33,276 bases of DNA, taken from Prochlorococcus sp. AG-402-K10. GTDB lineage: Bacteria > Cyanobacteriota > Cyanobacteriia > PCC-6307 > Cyanobiaceae. A model generated the notes under the pieces. It saw only the letters and a program-made list of their open reading frames with translations. It was not told the DNA's origin and did not search any database. Below, in pieces: positions 9,375 through 17,135 of this stretch (position 1 is its first letter; every line of letters starts with the position of its first letter). The stretch spans positions 1 through 33,276 of the forward strand of contig QCIF01000013.1 of assembly GCA_003216835.1 (NCBI GenBank). The letters are read 5' to 3'. Made by a program: the position numbers and the translations under genes.

Positions 9375-9665
9375 CTATTGCCCCAACTCTTCAAGTTGCC
9401 TCCTTACATCAGCAATTGCAGAATTTAGTTGTTCTACTTTCTGCTCTAGCTTTTCTCCTTCATCCTCCTTTATGTTCTGATTAGCATCAATTGCTTCAGA
9501 ACCATCTTGTATTCTTGAGGAATACATCATGGCCTTTTGCTTCTTTTCTATTTTTCTCCTATCAGCTTCGGATATTAACCACCATGCTAAACCTGCAGCA
9601 CCAATAAAAGCACCACTTATTAATGAAAGAAGATTATTTGAAGACGAATCTCTGTATTCAGACAT
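9375..9665 (-). CDS. Small membrane protein with C-terminal coiled coil, 96 aa
   Basis: There is one predicted membrane helix at about residues 12-32 (LLSLISGAFIGAAGLAWWLI). A basic stretch with EADRRKIEKKQKAMMYSSR follows, and a C-terminal heptad-like helix at about 70-96 (LEQKVEQLNSAIADVRRQLEEL) looks like a coiled coil. The positive charges after the helix suggest the C-terminus stays in the cytoplasm. I know no family. It sits between the UPRT-like gene upstream (29 nt) and ilvD downstream, all on the minus strand. A role as a scaffold or an interaction partner at a membrane is only inference. Confidence 0.75.
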   Translation of the reverse strand: MSEYRDSSSNNLLSLISGAFIGAAGLAWWLISEADRRKIEKKQKAMMYSSRIQDGSEAIDANQNIKEDEGEKLEQKVEQLNSAIADVRRQLEELGQ

Positions 9666-9694
9666 TGGTAAATTCTTTACTTATATATTATATA

Positions 9695-10312
9695 TTAGTT
9701 CTTATCAAGGAATAAAGTACTCAATCGCAATAATGGATCTCCAATTCCAGGGTTCAATACATTTTCTTTTTCATCCTCTTCATCAATGCAAGAAGTATAG
9801 ATCACTTGATTAGGGAATGACTTTGCAATTTGGTTTAACCCTTTATTACTGCAAATAGGAGCTATCAATACAATCCTATTAGAATCAACGCCCAATTTAT
9901 TTAATTTTTTTAAGGTTTCTAAAGTGTTTGAGTTTTTTGTTATTTGGCCCGAAAAAATAATAATCCCTTCATTTTTATCGATTCTATTAGGTAATTCACC
10001 TAATGATAGTGTCGAATTTGGAATGACTTCTTTGGCTCCGAACCAAAGTGATAGACCTTCGGGCATCATTGCTAAAACTTTTATTGGATAATTATTGTCA
10101 ATAAAAAAACCATCTGCATCTCCATTATCAGTATTTATTATTTCTTTTTTATAAGGGAGCCAATTTCTTAATGCTTCATATGTTAACCACTTACCTAACT
10201 GTTCATAACCAGTGGAATATAACACATTTGGAGTATTTGTCTCTCGTAATATTGAAAGCCAATGTTTTATTAATGGATGCGGAGGAACAATAACCTTTAG
10301 TGACATTGCCAT
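9695..10312 (-). CDS. upp: Uracil phosphoribosyltransferase-like protein, divergent
   Basis: The overall layout matches UPRT: HPLIKHWLSILRETNT at 12-27, YEQLGKWLTYEALRNWLP at 36-53, a MPEGLSLWFGAKEVIPNS block at 83-100, and NPGIGDPLLRL at 187-197, the counterpart of the uracil-binding PGLGD motif. The PRPP loop, normally close to DPMLATGGS, is replaced by a stretch at 115-131 (GIIIFSGQITKNSNT) that lacks the acidic residue and the ATG-G core. The protein may therefore be catalytically altered, or a regulatory relative. Length is 205, about normal. AAGGAAAA about 7 nt upstream of the ATG (10317-10324 on the plus strand) is a good ribosome-binding site. It diverges from the pentapeptide gene across 63 nt. 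Confidence 0.75.
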   Translation of the reverse strand: MAMSLKVIVPPHPLIKHWLSILRETNTPNVLYSTGYEQLGKWLTYEALRNWLPYKKEIINTDNGDADGFFIDNNYPIKVLAMMPEGLSLWFGAKEVIPNSTLSLGELPNRIDKNEGIIIFSGQITKNSNTLETLKKLNKLGVDSNRIVLIAPICSNKGLNQIAKSFPNQVIYTSCIDEEDEKENVLNPGIGDPLLRLSTLFLDKN

Positions 10313-10375
10313 ATATTTTCCTTTAAGATAGTCTTACAAACTTTAATTACTTAAGTTCTAAAATACATTCTTATT

Positions 10376-10888
10376 ATGATTAAATCAATTATTTTACCTT
10401 CCCTAAAGAATGCTTTTATAACATTATTATTAGTTGGAATTTTATTTTTTAATTCTCTAAATACAGCTTGGGCAAAACGCCCTCCTGAGATTAGAAATCA
10501 ACAAGACCTAGATTTAGATCAAGATATGCATGGGCAAGATTTAAGCGGTAATGAATTTGTAAAATTTGATTTGAATGGATTTGATTTTAGTCAAAGTAAT
10601 TTAGAGGGAGCAGTTTTTAATAATAGTAAATTGCAAAATGCAAGTTTTAGAGGTGCGAATCTAAGGGACGCACTTGCTTATGCAACAGACTTTACTGATG
10701 CAGATCTTTCAGATGTAAATTTTACAAATGCTTTATTAATGGAAAGTAATTTTGAAGGAGCAAAAATAGACGGTGCTGATTTTACTGATGCAGTTATTAG
10801 TCGTATCCAACAAAAAGAATTATGTGCTATCGCAAATGGTACAAATAGTTCTACTGGGGAAAGTACAGAGTACAGTTTAGGATGTTAG
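10376..10888 (+). CDS. Exported pentapeptide-repeat protein (thylakoid-lumen type)
   Basis: The 170 residues begin with a signal peptide: basic start, hydrophobic core at about 12-28, and a likely cleavage after AWA at 31-33. Residues 52-140 are A(D/N)LXX-type pentapeptide repeats (for example GQDLSGNEF, SNLEGAVF, ANLRDALAY, ADLSDVNF, ADFTDAV), expected to fold as a right-handed quadrilateral beta-helix. After the helix come ELCAIANGTNSSTGESTEYS and a final Cys, with C150 and C170. This C-terminal Cys pair is a feature I associate with lumenal pentapeptide proteins such as plant TL15/TL17, and it may form a disulphide. Function is unknown for the family. cobW starts 9 nt downstream, so cotranscription is likely. 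Confidence 0.85.
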   Translation: MIKSIILPSLKNAFITLLLVGILFFNSLNTAWAKRPPEIRNQQDLDLDQDMHGQDLSGNEFVKFDLNGFDFSQSNLEGAVFNNSKLQNASFRGANLRDALAYATDFTDADLSDVNFTNALLMESNFEGAKIDGADFTDAVISRIQQKELCAIANGTNSSTGESTEYSLGC

Positions 10889-10897
10889 TTCTATAAA

Positions 10898-11962
10898 ATG
10901 AAAAAGAAAATACCTGTAATAGTTGTTTCTGGATTCCTGGGCTCAGGGAAAACTACCTTCCTAAGATATTTGCTAAGAGAGAGTAAAAAAAAATTTGGTT
11001 TAATAATTAATGAGTTCGGTGATGTTGGAATAGATGGCGATTTAATTAAAAGTTGTAATAAATGCGATGATTCAGAAGATGAATGTGTTGTCGAATTAAA
11101 TAATGGTTGTTTATGTTGTACAGTTCAAGATGATTTTGTTCCATCAATAAAATCTCTTCTTGAATACAACCCTAATATCGAATCAATAATTATTGAGACA
11201 AGTGGTTTAGCTCTGCCAATTCCCTTAATTCAGGCACTTAACTGGCCTGAAATAAGAAAATCTATATATCTTGATATTGTTGTTGGCATAGTTAATGGAG
11301 AATCAATGATTAACGGTTCGCCAATTAATGATTTAAATAAAATAACTAATCAATATAACGAAACAAATAAGATTGATCATAATGTTTCTATAGATGAACT
11401 CTTCGAAGAACAATTAGAAGTTTCTGATATCGTTTTAGTCTCTAGATCAGATATATTAAATGATAACCAATTTGAACTTATAAAAAAGAATCTCCAAGGA
11501 AAGTTAAATTCTTCTACACCTGTTATTAAATCTCATAATGGAAGAATTGATTTAAATTATTTATTTGATATAGATTTAAAAAAAGAGACTTATAAAGCAT
11601 ATCTAACTGAAGATCATGAACATAATCATGTTGAACTTTTTTCTGATTCAATGAAATCAAATTATTTCCTGGGGAAAAAAGAATTTGAAAAAGAGATATT
11701 TGAAATTATAGAAGAATTAAATATTCTTCGAATTAAAGGACGTTTATGGATACCAAATAAGTCATTGCCTTTACAAATACAAATCGTTGGAAAAAAAATT
11801 AATACTTGGTTTGAAGAATCTCCAGAAAAATGTTGGAAACCAATCGATGGAGCGGGTCTTGAACTTGTAATAATTTCCTTTGATGAGAAGTCGATAAAAA
11901 CCTTTAAAGGAAAAATTAAAGAGAAATTTAAGGTTTTAAGTGATCCAAAAATAAGGATTTGA
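10898..11962 (+). CDS. cobW: CobW-type metallochaperone GTPase (COG0523/G3E)
   Basis: P-loop GTPase of the G3E family, presumed to handle cobalt for cobamide synthesis. Walker A GFLGSGKTT is at 12-20, INEFGDVGIDG at 37-47 (switch region), the metal-binding CLCC at 71-74 and ETSGLALP around 101-108 (Walker B-like). The insert with C53, C56 and C63 before the CLCC block and the segment DELFEEQLEVSDIVLVSRSD are typical of cyanobacterial and alphaproteobacterial CobW rather than of YeiR or YjiA zinc proteins. A short His-rich segment, DHEHNHVE, is near residues 239-246, and a CobW C-terminal domain ends the 354 residues. The metal specificity is inferred from subfamily resemblance only. Confidence 0.85.
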   Translation: MKKKIPVIVVSGFLGSGKTTFLRYLLRESKKKFGLIINEFGDVGIDGDLIKSCNKCDDSEDECVVELNNGCLCCTVQDDFVPSIKSLLEYNPNIESIIIETSGLALPIPLIQALNWPEIRKSIYLDIVVGIVNGESMINGSPINDLNKITNQYNETNKIDHNVSIDELFEEQLEVSDIVLVSRSDILNDNQFELIKKNLQGKLNSSTPVIKSHNGRIDLNYLFDIDLKKETYKAYLTEDHEHNHVELFSDSMKSNYFLGKKEFEKEIFEIIEELNILRIKGRLWIPNKSLPLQIQIVGKKINTWFEESPEKCWKPIDGAGLELVIISFDEKSIKTFKGKIKEKFKVLSDPKIRI

Positions 11963-12008
11963 TTTTATAGTTAGCTGTCGATATATTTAGCTTATTACAA
12001 AGCTTTAA

Positions 12009-12173
12009 ATGGAAAATCCAAAAATTGCTTTCAAAGAAATAATTTCTGAAGAAGTTACTTCTAATTATAAAATTAGGTGTTCCAAATGTGGAGGTTCTGG
12101 GAATTTTAAAACACAAGAAAATTTTAGAAGAACTTGTCTTGTTTGTTTTGGAAAAGGTTATGTAAATGATTAA
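12009..12173 (+). CDS. DnaJ-type zinc-finger microprotein, 54 aa
   Basis: A complete reading frame of 55 codons from ATG 12009 to TAA 12171-12173. It holds two perfect CxxCxGxG motifs, C24-S-K-C27-G-G-S-G and C43-L-V-C46-F-G-K-G, spaced 15 residues apart between C27 and C43. These are enough for a single four-cysteine zinc site as in half of the DnaJ cysteine-rich domain. No J domain or membrane helix is present. Similar stand-alone DnaJ-like zinc fingers occur in cyanobacteria and plastids (BSD2 is a plant relative of this kind), usually as chaperone-like factors; a client for this one is not known. It lies between cobW (46 nt) and purS (97 nt) on the same strand. Confidence 0.85.
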   Translation: MENPKIAFKEIISEEVTSNYKIRCSKCGGSGNFKTQENFRRTCLVCFGKGYVND

Positions 12174-12270
12174 TATATTTTAAGTAATTATTCTAAAAAT
12201 ATTTGTTTATTAATTAACAGTACTTTTTATTTAAATTTAAACTAATCTTTTATTAGAAATTATTTTTTAA

Positions 12271-12525
12271 TTGGATCAATTTTCTGTAAAAGTTTTTATA
12301 AGATTAAGACCATCTGTTCTTGATCCAGCAGGAGAAGCTACTAAATCTGCATCTAATAAACTTGGAATAGAAGGCATTAAGTCTTTAAGAATAGGAAAAA
12401 TGATTGAAGTAAAAATAGAAAGTGAAACGGAAAATGATGTAAGAGAAAAAATTGATTTATTGTGTGATAGGTTATTTGCTAATACAGTAATCGAAGATTA
12501 TGAATATTCAATAGAAAAGATATAA
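12271..12525 (+). CDS. purS: Phosphoribosylformylglycinamidine synthase, PurS subunit
   Basis: Small structural subunit of the three-part FGAM synthase (PurS, PurQ, PurL) in purine synthesis; PurS bridges PurQ and PurL and supports ammonia channelling. The 84 residues match the family: [20 protein letters not shown] near the N-terminus, [19 protein letters not shown] in the middle. The start must be the TTG at 12271, since an in-frame TAA (12268-12270) directly precedes it and no ATG or GTG occurs before the conserved core. No clear Shine-Dalgarno sequence is visible. purQ begins one base after the purS stop. purL is not in the window. Confidence 0.95.
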   Translation: MDQFSVKVFIRLRPSVLDPAGEATKSASNKLGIEGIKSLRIGKMIEVKIESETENDVREKIDLLCDRLFANTVIEDYEYSIEKI

Positions 12526-12526
12526 G

Positions 12527-13192
12527 ATGGAAAGTTTCACTGTAGGAATAGTTGTTTTCCCTGGTTCAAATTGTGATCGAGATGTATCTTGGGCATTGGA
12601 AGCAAGTTTAGATATAAAAACAAAATACTTATGGCATGAAGCTTCAGATTTAGGTGATGTAGATGCAATTGTTTTACCGGGAGGTTTTAGTTATGGAGAT
12701 TATTTAAGATGTGGAGCAATTGCAAGATTCTCTCCATTAATTAATGCCTTGCATGATTTTGTGAAAAGCGGCAGAAGAGTATTAGGAATATGTAATGGAT
12801 TCCAGATTCTAACCGAGTCTGGTTTTTTACCAGGAGCCCTTGTTGCGAATAAAAACCTTAATTTTATTTGTGATGATGTTGAATTGGATGTTATCTCAAC
12901 CAAAGGAGGTTGGTTAAATACTGAACATCAAGAGAAAGGTATTAAGTTACCAATAGCGCATGGGGAAGGGAGATATCATTGTGATCAAGATACTCTAAAA
13001 AAACTAATTGATAATGAATTAATTGCTATTCGATATCGGAATAATCCTAACGGCTCTACTTTTGATATCGCAGGCATAACAAATAAACAGGGAAATGTTT
13101 TTGGATTGATGCCTCACCCAGAAAGAGCATGTGATGAAACCATAGGTGGTACTGATGGCCTATATACCTTGAAGGCATTAATTATAAATTAA
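12527..13192 (+). CDS. purQ: Phosphoribosylformylglycinamidine synthase, glutaminase subunit PurQ
   Basis: Class I glutamine amidotransferase that releases ammonia from glutamine for FGAM synthase. The 221 residues include FPGSNCDRD at 11-19, [18 protein letters not shown] at 50-67, the nucleophile elbow GICNG with Cys89, HGEGRY around 145-150 and GLMPHPERA near the C-terminus with the catalytic His and Glu. The ATG is 1 nt after purS, so the pair is coupled. The stop at 13190-13192 runs directly into the A-tract of the terminator hairpin. Confidence 0.98.
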   Translation: MESFTVGIVVFPGSNCDRDVSWALEASLDIKTKYLWHEASDLGDVDAIVLPGGFSYGDYLRCGAIARFSPLINALHDFVKSGRRVLGICNGFQILTESGFLPGALVANKNLNFICDDVELDVISTKGGWLNTEHQEKGIKLPIAHGEGRYHCDQDTLKKLIDNELIAIRYRNNPNGSTFDIAGITNKQGNVFGLMPHPERACDETIGGTDGLYTLKALIIN

Positions 13193-13226
13193 AAAAAAGA
13201 CCTCCAAAATATGGAGGTCTTTTTTC
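13192..13226. terminator. Hairpin terminator between convergent purQ and fba
   Basis: GACCTCC (13199-13205) pairs with GGAGGTC (13213-13219) around a 7-nt loop. The flanking A-run (13191-13198) and T-run (13220-13225) lengthen the stem and give a U-tract on both strands. Such symmetry allows bidirectional rho-independent termination for purQ (plus) and the class II aldolase gene (minus). Confidence 0.9.
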
Positions 13227-13244
13227 TGAATTTTGATTAGAAGT

Positions 13245-14318
13245 TTAAACAGTTGCCTTTACTTTTGAATCTAAAGCACCTTTTGCGTATAGATCCGCAT
13301 AATAATTTGTACTATTCTGTTTAATCTTACTTGCTTGACCTTCACACCAAAACTGCTTGTATCTATCAAGACAAACTTGCTTCATATATTTTCTAGCTGG
13401 TTTGTTGAAATGTCTTGGATCGAAGTTTGCTTTATCTGCAAATGCAGCTTCTCTAACAGCAGCAGTAAATGCAAGTCTGTTATCTGTATCGATGTTTACT
13501 TTTCTTACCCCATTTCTGATACCTTCTTGAATTTCTTCAACAGGTACACCATATGTCTGAGGAATTTCACCACCATACTTATTGATAATGTCTAGCCATT
13601 CTTGAGGAACAGAGCTTGATCCGTGCATTACTAGGTGAGTATTAGGAAGTGCCTTATGAATTTCAGCTATTCTACTTATTGCAAGAACTTCTCCTGTAGG
13701 TTTTCTTGTGAATTTATATGCACCATGACTTGTACCTATAGCTATAGCTAAAGCATCAACCTTAGTTTTGGCAACAAAGTCTGCAGCCTCTTCAGGATCA
13801 GTTAGAAGCATATCTGTAGAAAGTTCACCTTCAAATCCATGACCATCTTCTGCCTCTCCTTTCCCTGTTTCTAATGAACCTAAGCAGCCTAACTCACCTT
13901 CCACACTAACTCCAACAGAATGAGCGAAATCTACAACCTTTTTAGTGACTGCAACATTATATTCGTAACTAGCCGGTGTTTTTGCATCAGCTTCTAAAGA
14001 ACCATCCATCATTACTGATGTAAAACCATTAATTGCTGCTGAGTAGCATGTTGATGGCTCATTACCATGGTCTTGGTGCATTACAACTGGAATATTTGGA
14101 TATGTTTCAGTAGCCGCAAGAATAAGATGACGAAGAAAAATTTCTCCAGCATAGCTTCTTGCCCCTCTTGAAGCTTGGAGAATTACAGGACTATCAGTTT
14201 CATGGGCTGCTTCCATGATTGCTTGAACTTGTTCAAGATTATTAACATTAAAAGCTGGGATGCCGTAACCATTCTCCGCAGCATGATCTAAAAGTAGTCT
14301 TAGTGGTACGAGGGCCAT
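13245..14318 (-). CDS. fba: Class II fructose-bisphosphate aldolase
   Basis: Zinc-dependent aldolase joining glyceraldehyde 3-phosphate and DHAP to FBP, or erythrose 4-phosphate and DHAP to SBP, in the Calvin cycle and glycolysis. The 357 residues carry HQDHG at 81-85 (catalytic Asp and zinc His), MMDGSL, GELGCLG, HGSSSVP (zinc His region) and [12 protein letters not shown]. This is the form usual in cyanobacteria. It lies immediately downstream of an unrelated class I aldolase on the same strand, with a 148-nt gap that is long enough for its own promoter. It converges with purQ across the shared terminator. Confidence 0.97.
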   Translation of the reverse strand: MALVPLRLLLDHAAENGYGIPAFNVNNLEQVQAIMEAAHETDSPVILQASRGARSYAGEIFLRHLILAATETYPNIPVVMHQDHGNEPSTCYSAAINGFTSVMMDGSLEADAKTPASYEYNVAVTKKVVDFAHSVGVSVEGELGCLGSLETGKGEAEDGHGFEGELSTDMLLTDPEEAADFVAKTKVDALAIAIGTSHGAYKFTRKPTGEVLAISRIAEIHKALPNTHLVMHGSSSVPQEWLDIINKYGGEIPQTYGVPVEEIQEGIRNGVRKVNIDTDNRLAFTAAVREAAFADKANFDPRHFNKPARKYMKQVCLDRYKQFWCEGQASKIKQNSTNYYADLYAKGALDSKVKATV

Positions 14319-14366
14319 AATTAAAATAAATTAAATGCTAAATAAGCACATTGATTTCGAGATTTT

Positions 14367-14372
14367 AGTATA
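14367..14372 (-). promoter_or_regulatory. Possible -10 box for fba
   Basis: The minus strand reads TATACT here, about 48 nt upstream of the fba ATG, in the 148-nt gap between the two aldolase genes. No convincing -35 box is seen at the usual distance, which is common in cyanobacterial promoters. The call is weak. Confidence 0.3.
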
Positions 14373-14466
14373 AAGAGGTATCAACTGTCACGTTATTAGA
14401 TATACAAAATCCTAAATCGATGTACTATTTTATGACCCAGCGTGTAATGTTCTTAAGATATTTTAT

Positions 14467-15534
14467 TTAGTAAGTGTAGCCTGCAATAAATAATTGCTCA
14501 TCAGATGAAGGTTGAGATCCTGTTACATAGCTACCTTTTGAGGCTTCAGAGTTTGCTTGTGCTCTGGCTATTAAGGCCTTTTGACCTCCTTCTAAATTAC
14601 TTCCTTTCCACGCCTTTAAACATGAGTGCTGTAAGGCTCTTCCATAAGAGAATGAAACGTTCCATAACGCTTTTCTATAAAGAGTGTTCATATTATTCAA
14701 GTAAACAGAAGCAGCCTCTTCACTTAGTCCTCCTGATAAGAAAACTATCCCAGGAACAGATGCAGGAACGCATCTTTCCATGGTTCTTATTGTCAATTCA
14801 GCTACTTTCATAGGATCAGCCTTATTCGGACAATCAGCTCCATTTACAGTCATTGAAGGCTTTAAAAGTGTTCCTTCTAGAAAGACCCCATTTGCTTGAC
14901 AGGCTATATATACCTGTTTAATTACTTCTTCTTGAACCTCAGCAGTTTTTTCAATACTATGACTCCCATCCATTAAGATTTCAGGTTCAATTATTGGAAC
15001 TAAACCTGATTCTTGAACCGACCTTGCATACCTTGCTAAGCCCCAAGCATTTTCTTGTATTGATAGTTTTGAAGGACAACCATCATCTGTTATCTGTAAA
15101 ACTGCTCTCCATTTTGCAAATCTTGCTCCTTGTTCATAGTATTTTGCTGCTCTTTCTACTAATCCATCCAGGCCAGAACAGAAAGTTTCAACATTTCCTC
15201 CACCAGGAAGTGGATTTAAACCTTTGTCAACTTTTATACCTGGAATAATTCCTAAATCATTTAACTTCTTCACCATTGGTTCACCATCCTGGTGGTTTTG
15301 AAAAAGTGTTTCTTCAAAGAGGATTGCTCCACTTATGTATTCACCAAGACCTTCTGTAGTGAAAAGCATTCCTCTATAAGCCTTTCTATTTTCTTCAGTA
15401 TTCTCTACCCCTATGCCAGCTAATCTTTTCCCCACTGTCTTTGTGGATTCATCTACAGCTAATATTCCTTTACCTTTAGAAGCTAATAATTGAGCATTTT
15501 CTTTAAGCTCTTTCTTGTAATAATTTAAAGCCAT
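14467..15534 (-). CDS. fda: Class I (Schiff-base) fructose-bisphosphate aldolase, eukaryote/plastid-like
   Basis: Metal-independent aldolase of the same reaction as the neighbouring class II enzyme but with no homology to it. The 355 residues resemble animal and plastid class I aldolases: GKGILAVDESTKT at 21-33, KVDKGLNPLPGG at 101-112, FAKWRAVL at 139-146, PIIEPEILMDGSH at 180-192, and the Schiff-base lysine K225 in GTLLKPSM. LSGGLSEEAA and a C-terminal Tyr (ending GYTY) match the eukaryotic fold. Length is close to the 360 of muscle aldolase. As I recall, transfer of a red-algal plastid aldolase gene next to the native gene has been reported for marine Synechococcus and Prochlorococcus, and this arrangement fits. 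A 10-bp inverted repeat sits just upstream. Confidence 0.97.
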   Translation of the reverse strand: MALNYYKKELKENAQLLASKGKGILAVDESTKTVGKRLAGIGVENTEENRKAYRGMLFTTEGLGEYISGAILFEETLFQNHQDGEPMVKKLNDLGIIPGIKVDKGLNPLPGGGNVETFCSGLDGLVERAAKYYEQGARFAKWRAVLQITDDGCPSKLSIQENAWGLARYARSVQESGLVPIIEPEILMDGSHSIEKTAEVQEEVIKQVYIACQANGVFLEGTLLKPSMTVNGADCPNKADPMKVAELTIRTMERCVPASVPGIVFLSGGLSEEAASVYLNNMNTLYRKALWNVSFSYGRALQHSCLKAWKGSNLEGGQKALIARAQANSEASKGSYVTGSQPSSDEQLFIAGYTY

Positions 15535-15552
15535 TATTTAAAAATTTAGTTC

Positions 15553-15593
15553 AATTGATTTTTCCAGAATATGAAGAAAAAATAAAATCAATT
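15553..15593. repeat. Inverted repeat upstream of class I aldolase gene
   Basis: AATTGATTTT (15553-15562) and AAAATCAATT (15584-15593) are exact reverse complements with a 21-nt spacer. They lie 19-59 nt upstream of the class I aldolase ATG and could form a 5' UTR stem or a bipartite operator. Because it is AT-rich, chance cannot be excluded. Confidence 0.4.
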
Positions 15594-15637
15594 TAATACT
15601 TTTTCGAGTTTTAATTGATACTTATAAATGTAAGGCA

Positions 15638-16735
15638 CTAAATTTTTATACTTATCCCACTCTTTGAAGATTCTTTTATCGCCTCGCATATTCTATGACT
15701 AGCAAGTCCTTCGCATAAACCAGGTATTATAGGTGTTTTATTAATAATACTTTCAGCCCATAAATCTTGAATTCTTATAACTGGAGCGATCCTCCCATCA
15801 GTCCATGTTTTATCAAAATTAAAAACAGAATCGGCTGTTAAATTTTGTATTTTATTTTCTTTGTTTGAAAAACTTAAATTAAAACCATGTACATAATCTT
15901 TTTGATTCTCACTTTTAAGAATAAGCGAACCTTCACTTCCATATATTTCCAAACTAAATCCTCTACCGTTTTTAGAAATTGATGATAAAGAAACCTGACA
16001 AGGAATTAATTCCGAATGATAGTTGCTAATTTCCAGATTAGCTAGACAGACATCCTCGCTTGTAACTTGAAGCAAATCAGAGGAATTTGCCAAAGATCTC
16101 TTTTTAATAGATGTTGCTAACTTGCCAGATACTTTTGTGGACTCTCCAAAAAACCAGTTCAACATATCAAATGCGTGAGTACCTAAAGCTCCAATCACCC
16201 CTCCACCTTTTGAATCCAAAGAATACCAATTCCACTCTCTTTTGGGATCAGACCTGCTGCCCATTAACCAATCTAATTTAACTAAATAAATCTCTCCTAA
16301 AATATTTTCATTAAGAAGTTTCTTCGTTTGGAGAAATAGAGGAACAGCTCTATATTCAAAGTCAACGCAAACACTTAAATTTTTAATCAAAGATATCCTT
16401 TGTAATTCCTCAATTTCAGCAGAATTGATAGCTATAGGTTTTTCTAAAAGCAAATGTTTATTATTCTCAAGAGCTTCTTTCGCTAATTTAAATCTTTTTT
16501 CAGGAGGAGTTGCAATAATAATCCCGTCAATTTCTGGGGATTTAACTAAGGCTGTCCAATCATGATAAAAATCCAAGCCAGTCTCTTTCTCCAAAAGTGA
16601 TTTTTGCTCTTTTTTATAATGAAAAATTGCTTTAGGAATTAAATAGTCTGATTCTTTTAGGGCTTCTAGATGTACTTTCTTGCCAAAACCTAATCCAGCT
16701 ATAGCTATTCTTAATTTCTTGTGTTTAATTTTCAT
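15638..16735 (-). CDS. Gfo/Idh/MocA-family NAD(P)-dependent oxidoreductase
   Basis: Two-domain sugar-type dehydrogenase. I start it at the ATG at 16735 (MKIKHKKLRIAIAGLGF), which leaves 5 nt after the upstream stop and places the Rossmann strand at the N-terminus; an alternative start at 16762 would overlap the upstream gene. From this ATG it has 365 residues. GLGFGKK is the dinucleotide loop, IIIATPPEKRF follows, LLLEKPIAIN carries the conserved EKP, and GGGVIGALGTHAFDMLNWFFG contains the active-site GxxxHxxD-like segment. The substrate cannot be inferred; myo-inositol-, glucose- or sugar-nucleotide-type substrates are all possible. It follows a secreted protein gene and precedes the aldolases on the minus strand. 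Confidence 0.85.
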   Translation of the reverse strand: MKIKHKKLRIAIAGLGFGKKVHLEALKESDYLIPKAIFHYKKEQKSLLEKETGLDFYHDWTALVKSPEIDGIIIATPPEKRFKLAKEALENNKHLLLEKPIAINSAEIEELQRISLIKNLSVCVDFEYRAVPLFLQTKKLLNENILGEIYLVKLDWLMGSRSDPKREWNWYSLDSKGGGVIGALGTHAFDMLNWFFGESTKVSGKLATSIKKRSLANSSDLLQVTSEDVCLANLEISNYHSELIPCQVSLSSISKNGRGFSLEIYGSEGSLILKSENQKDYVHGFNLSFSNKENKIQNLTADSVFNFDKTWTDGRIAPVIRIQDLWAESIINKTPIIPGLCEGLASHRICEAIKESSKSGISIKI

Positions 16736-16740
16736 GTTTA

Positions 16741-17130
16741 TCAATTTAAGAATTCTGAACAACTATTTTCAATCACAATATCTATTAGTTCATCATTTTT
16801 AGATGTTTGCCACTTTGAATTAAATTGTGGTATTCCATTTATAGAAGTATCTTTAAACTTTTTATCATCACAATTAATTCTCATTACATAAAGTGATAAC
16901 TCACCATCATCATTTGACTCTGTTGGATTTTTAAAGAACTTTGTTAATACACTTATTTCACCATTGCGAAGTGGCTTAATACTACCTCTGTCCAGCCATT
17001 CTTTCCCATCTTTATTCTCTTTTAGGAGTACCCAATCAACATTACCTAATGCATTTGTATAGTCAGCAAAATTTAAAATTATAATTAAAAGAGCTAAAGA
17101 TAAAGAGAATAAATTTAAGATAATTTTCAT
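16741..17130 (-). CDS. Small exported protein, 129 aa
   Basis: A hydrophobic N-terminal segment at about residues 4-22 (LNLFSLSLALLIIILNF) followed by TNALG suggests a signal peptide cut near residue 28. The mature part is polar with WVLLKENKDGKEWLDRGSIKPL, then a beta-rich region and two cysteines (NCDDKK; ENSCSEF), which could form a disulphide. The layout resembles small periplasmic proteins of the adhesin-E or CNP1-like type, but I do not claim that identity. It starts 5 nt after the end of accD on the same strand and is probably cotranscribed with accD and the downstream oxidoreductase. Confidence 0.75.
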   Translation of the reverse strand: MKIILNLFSLSLALLIIILNFADYTNALGNVDWVLLKENKDGKEWLDRGSIKPLRNGEISVLTKFFKNPTESNDDGELSLYVMRINCDDKKFKDTSINGIPQFNSKWQTSKNDELIDIVIENSCSEFLN

Positions 17131-17135
17131 CCTTA

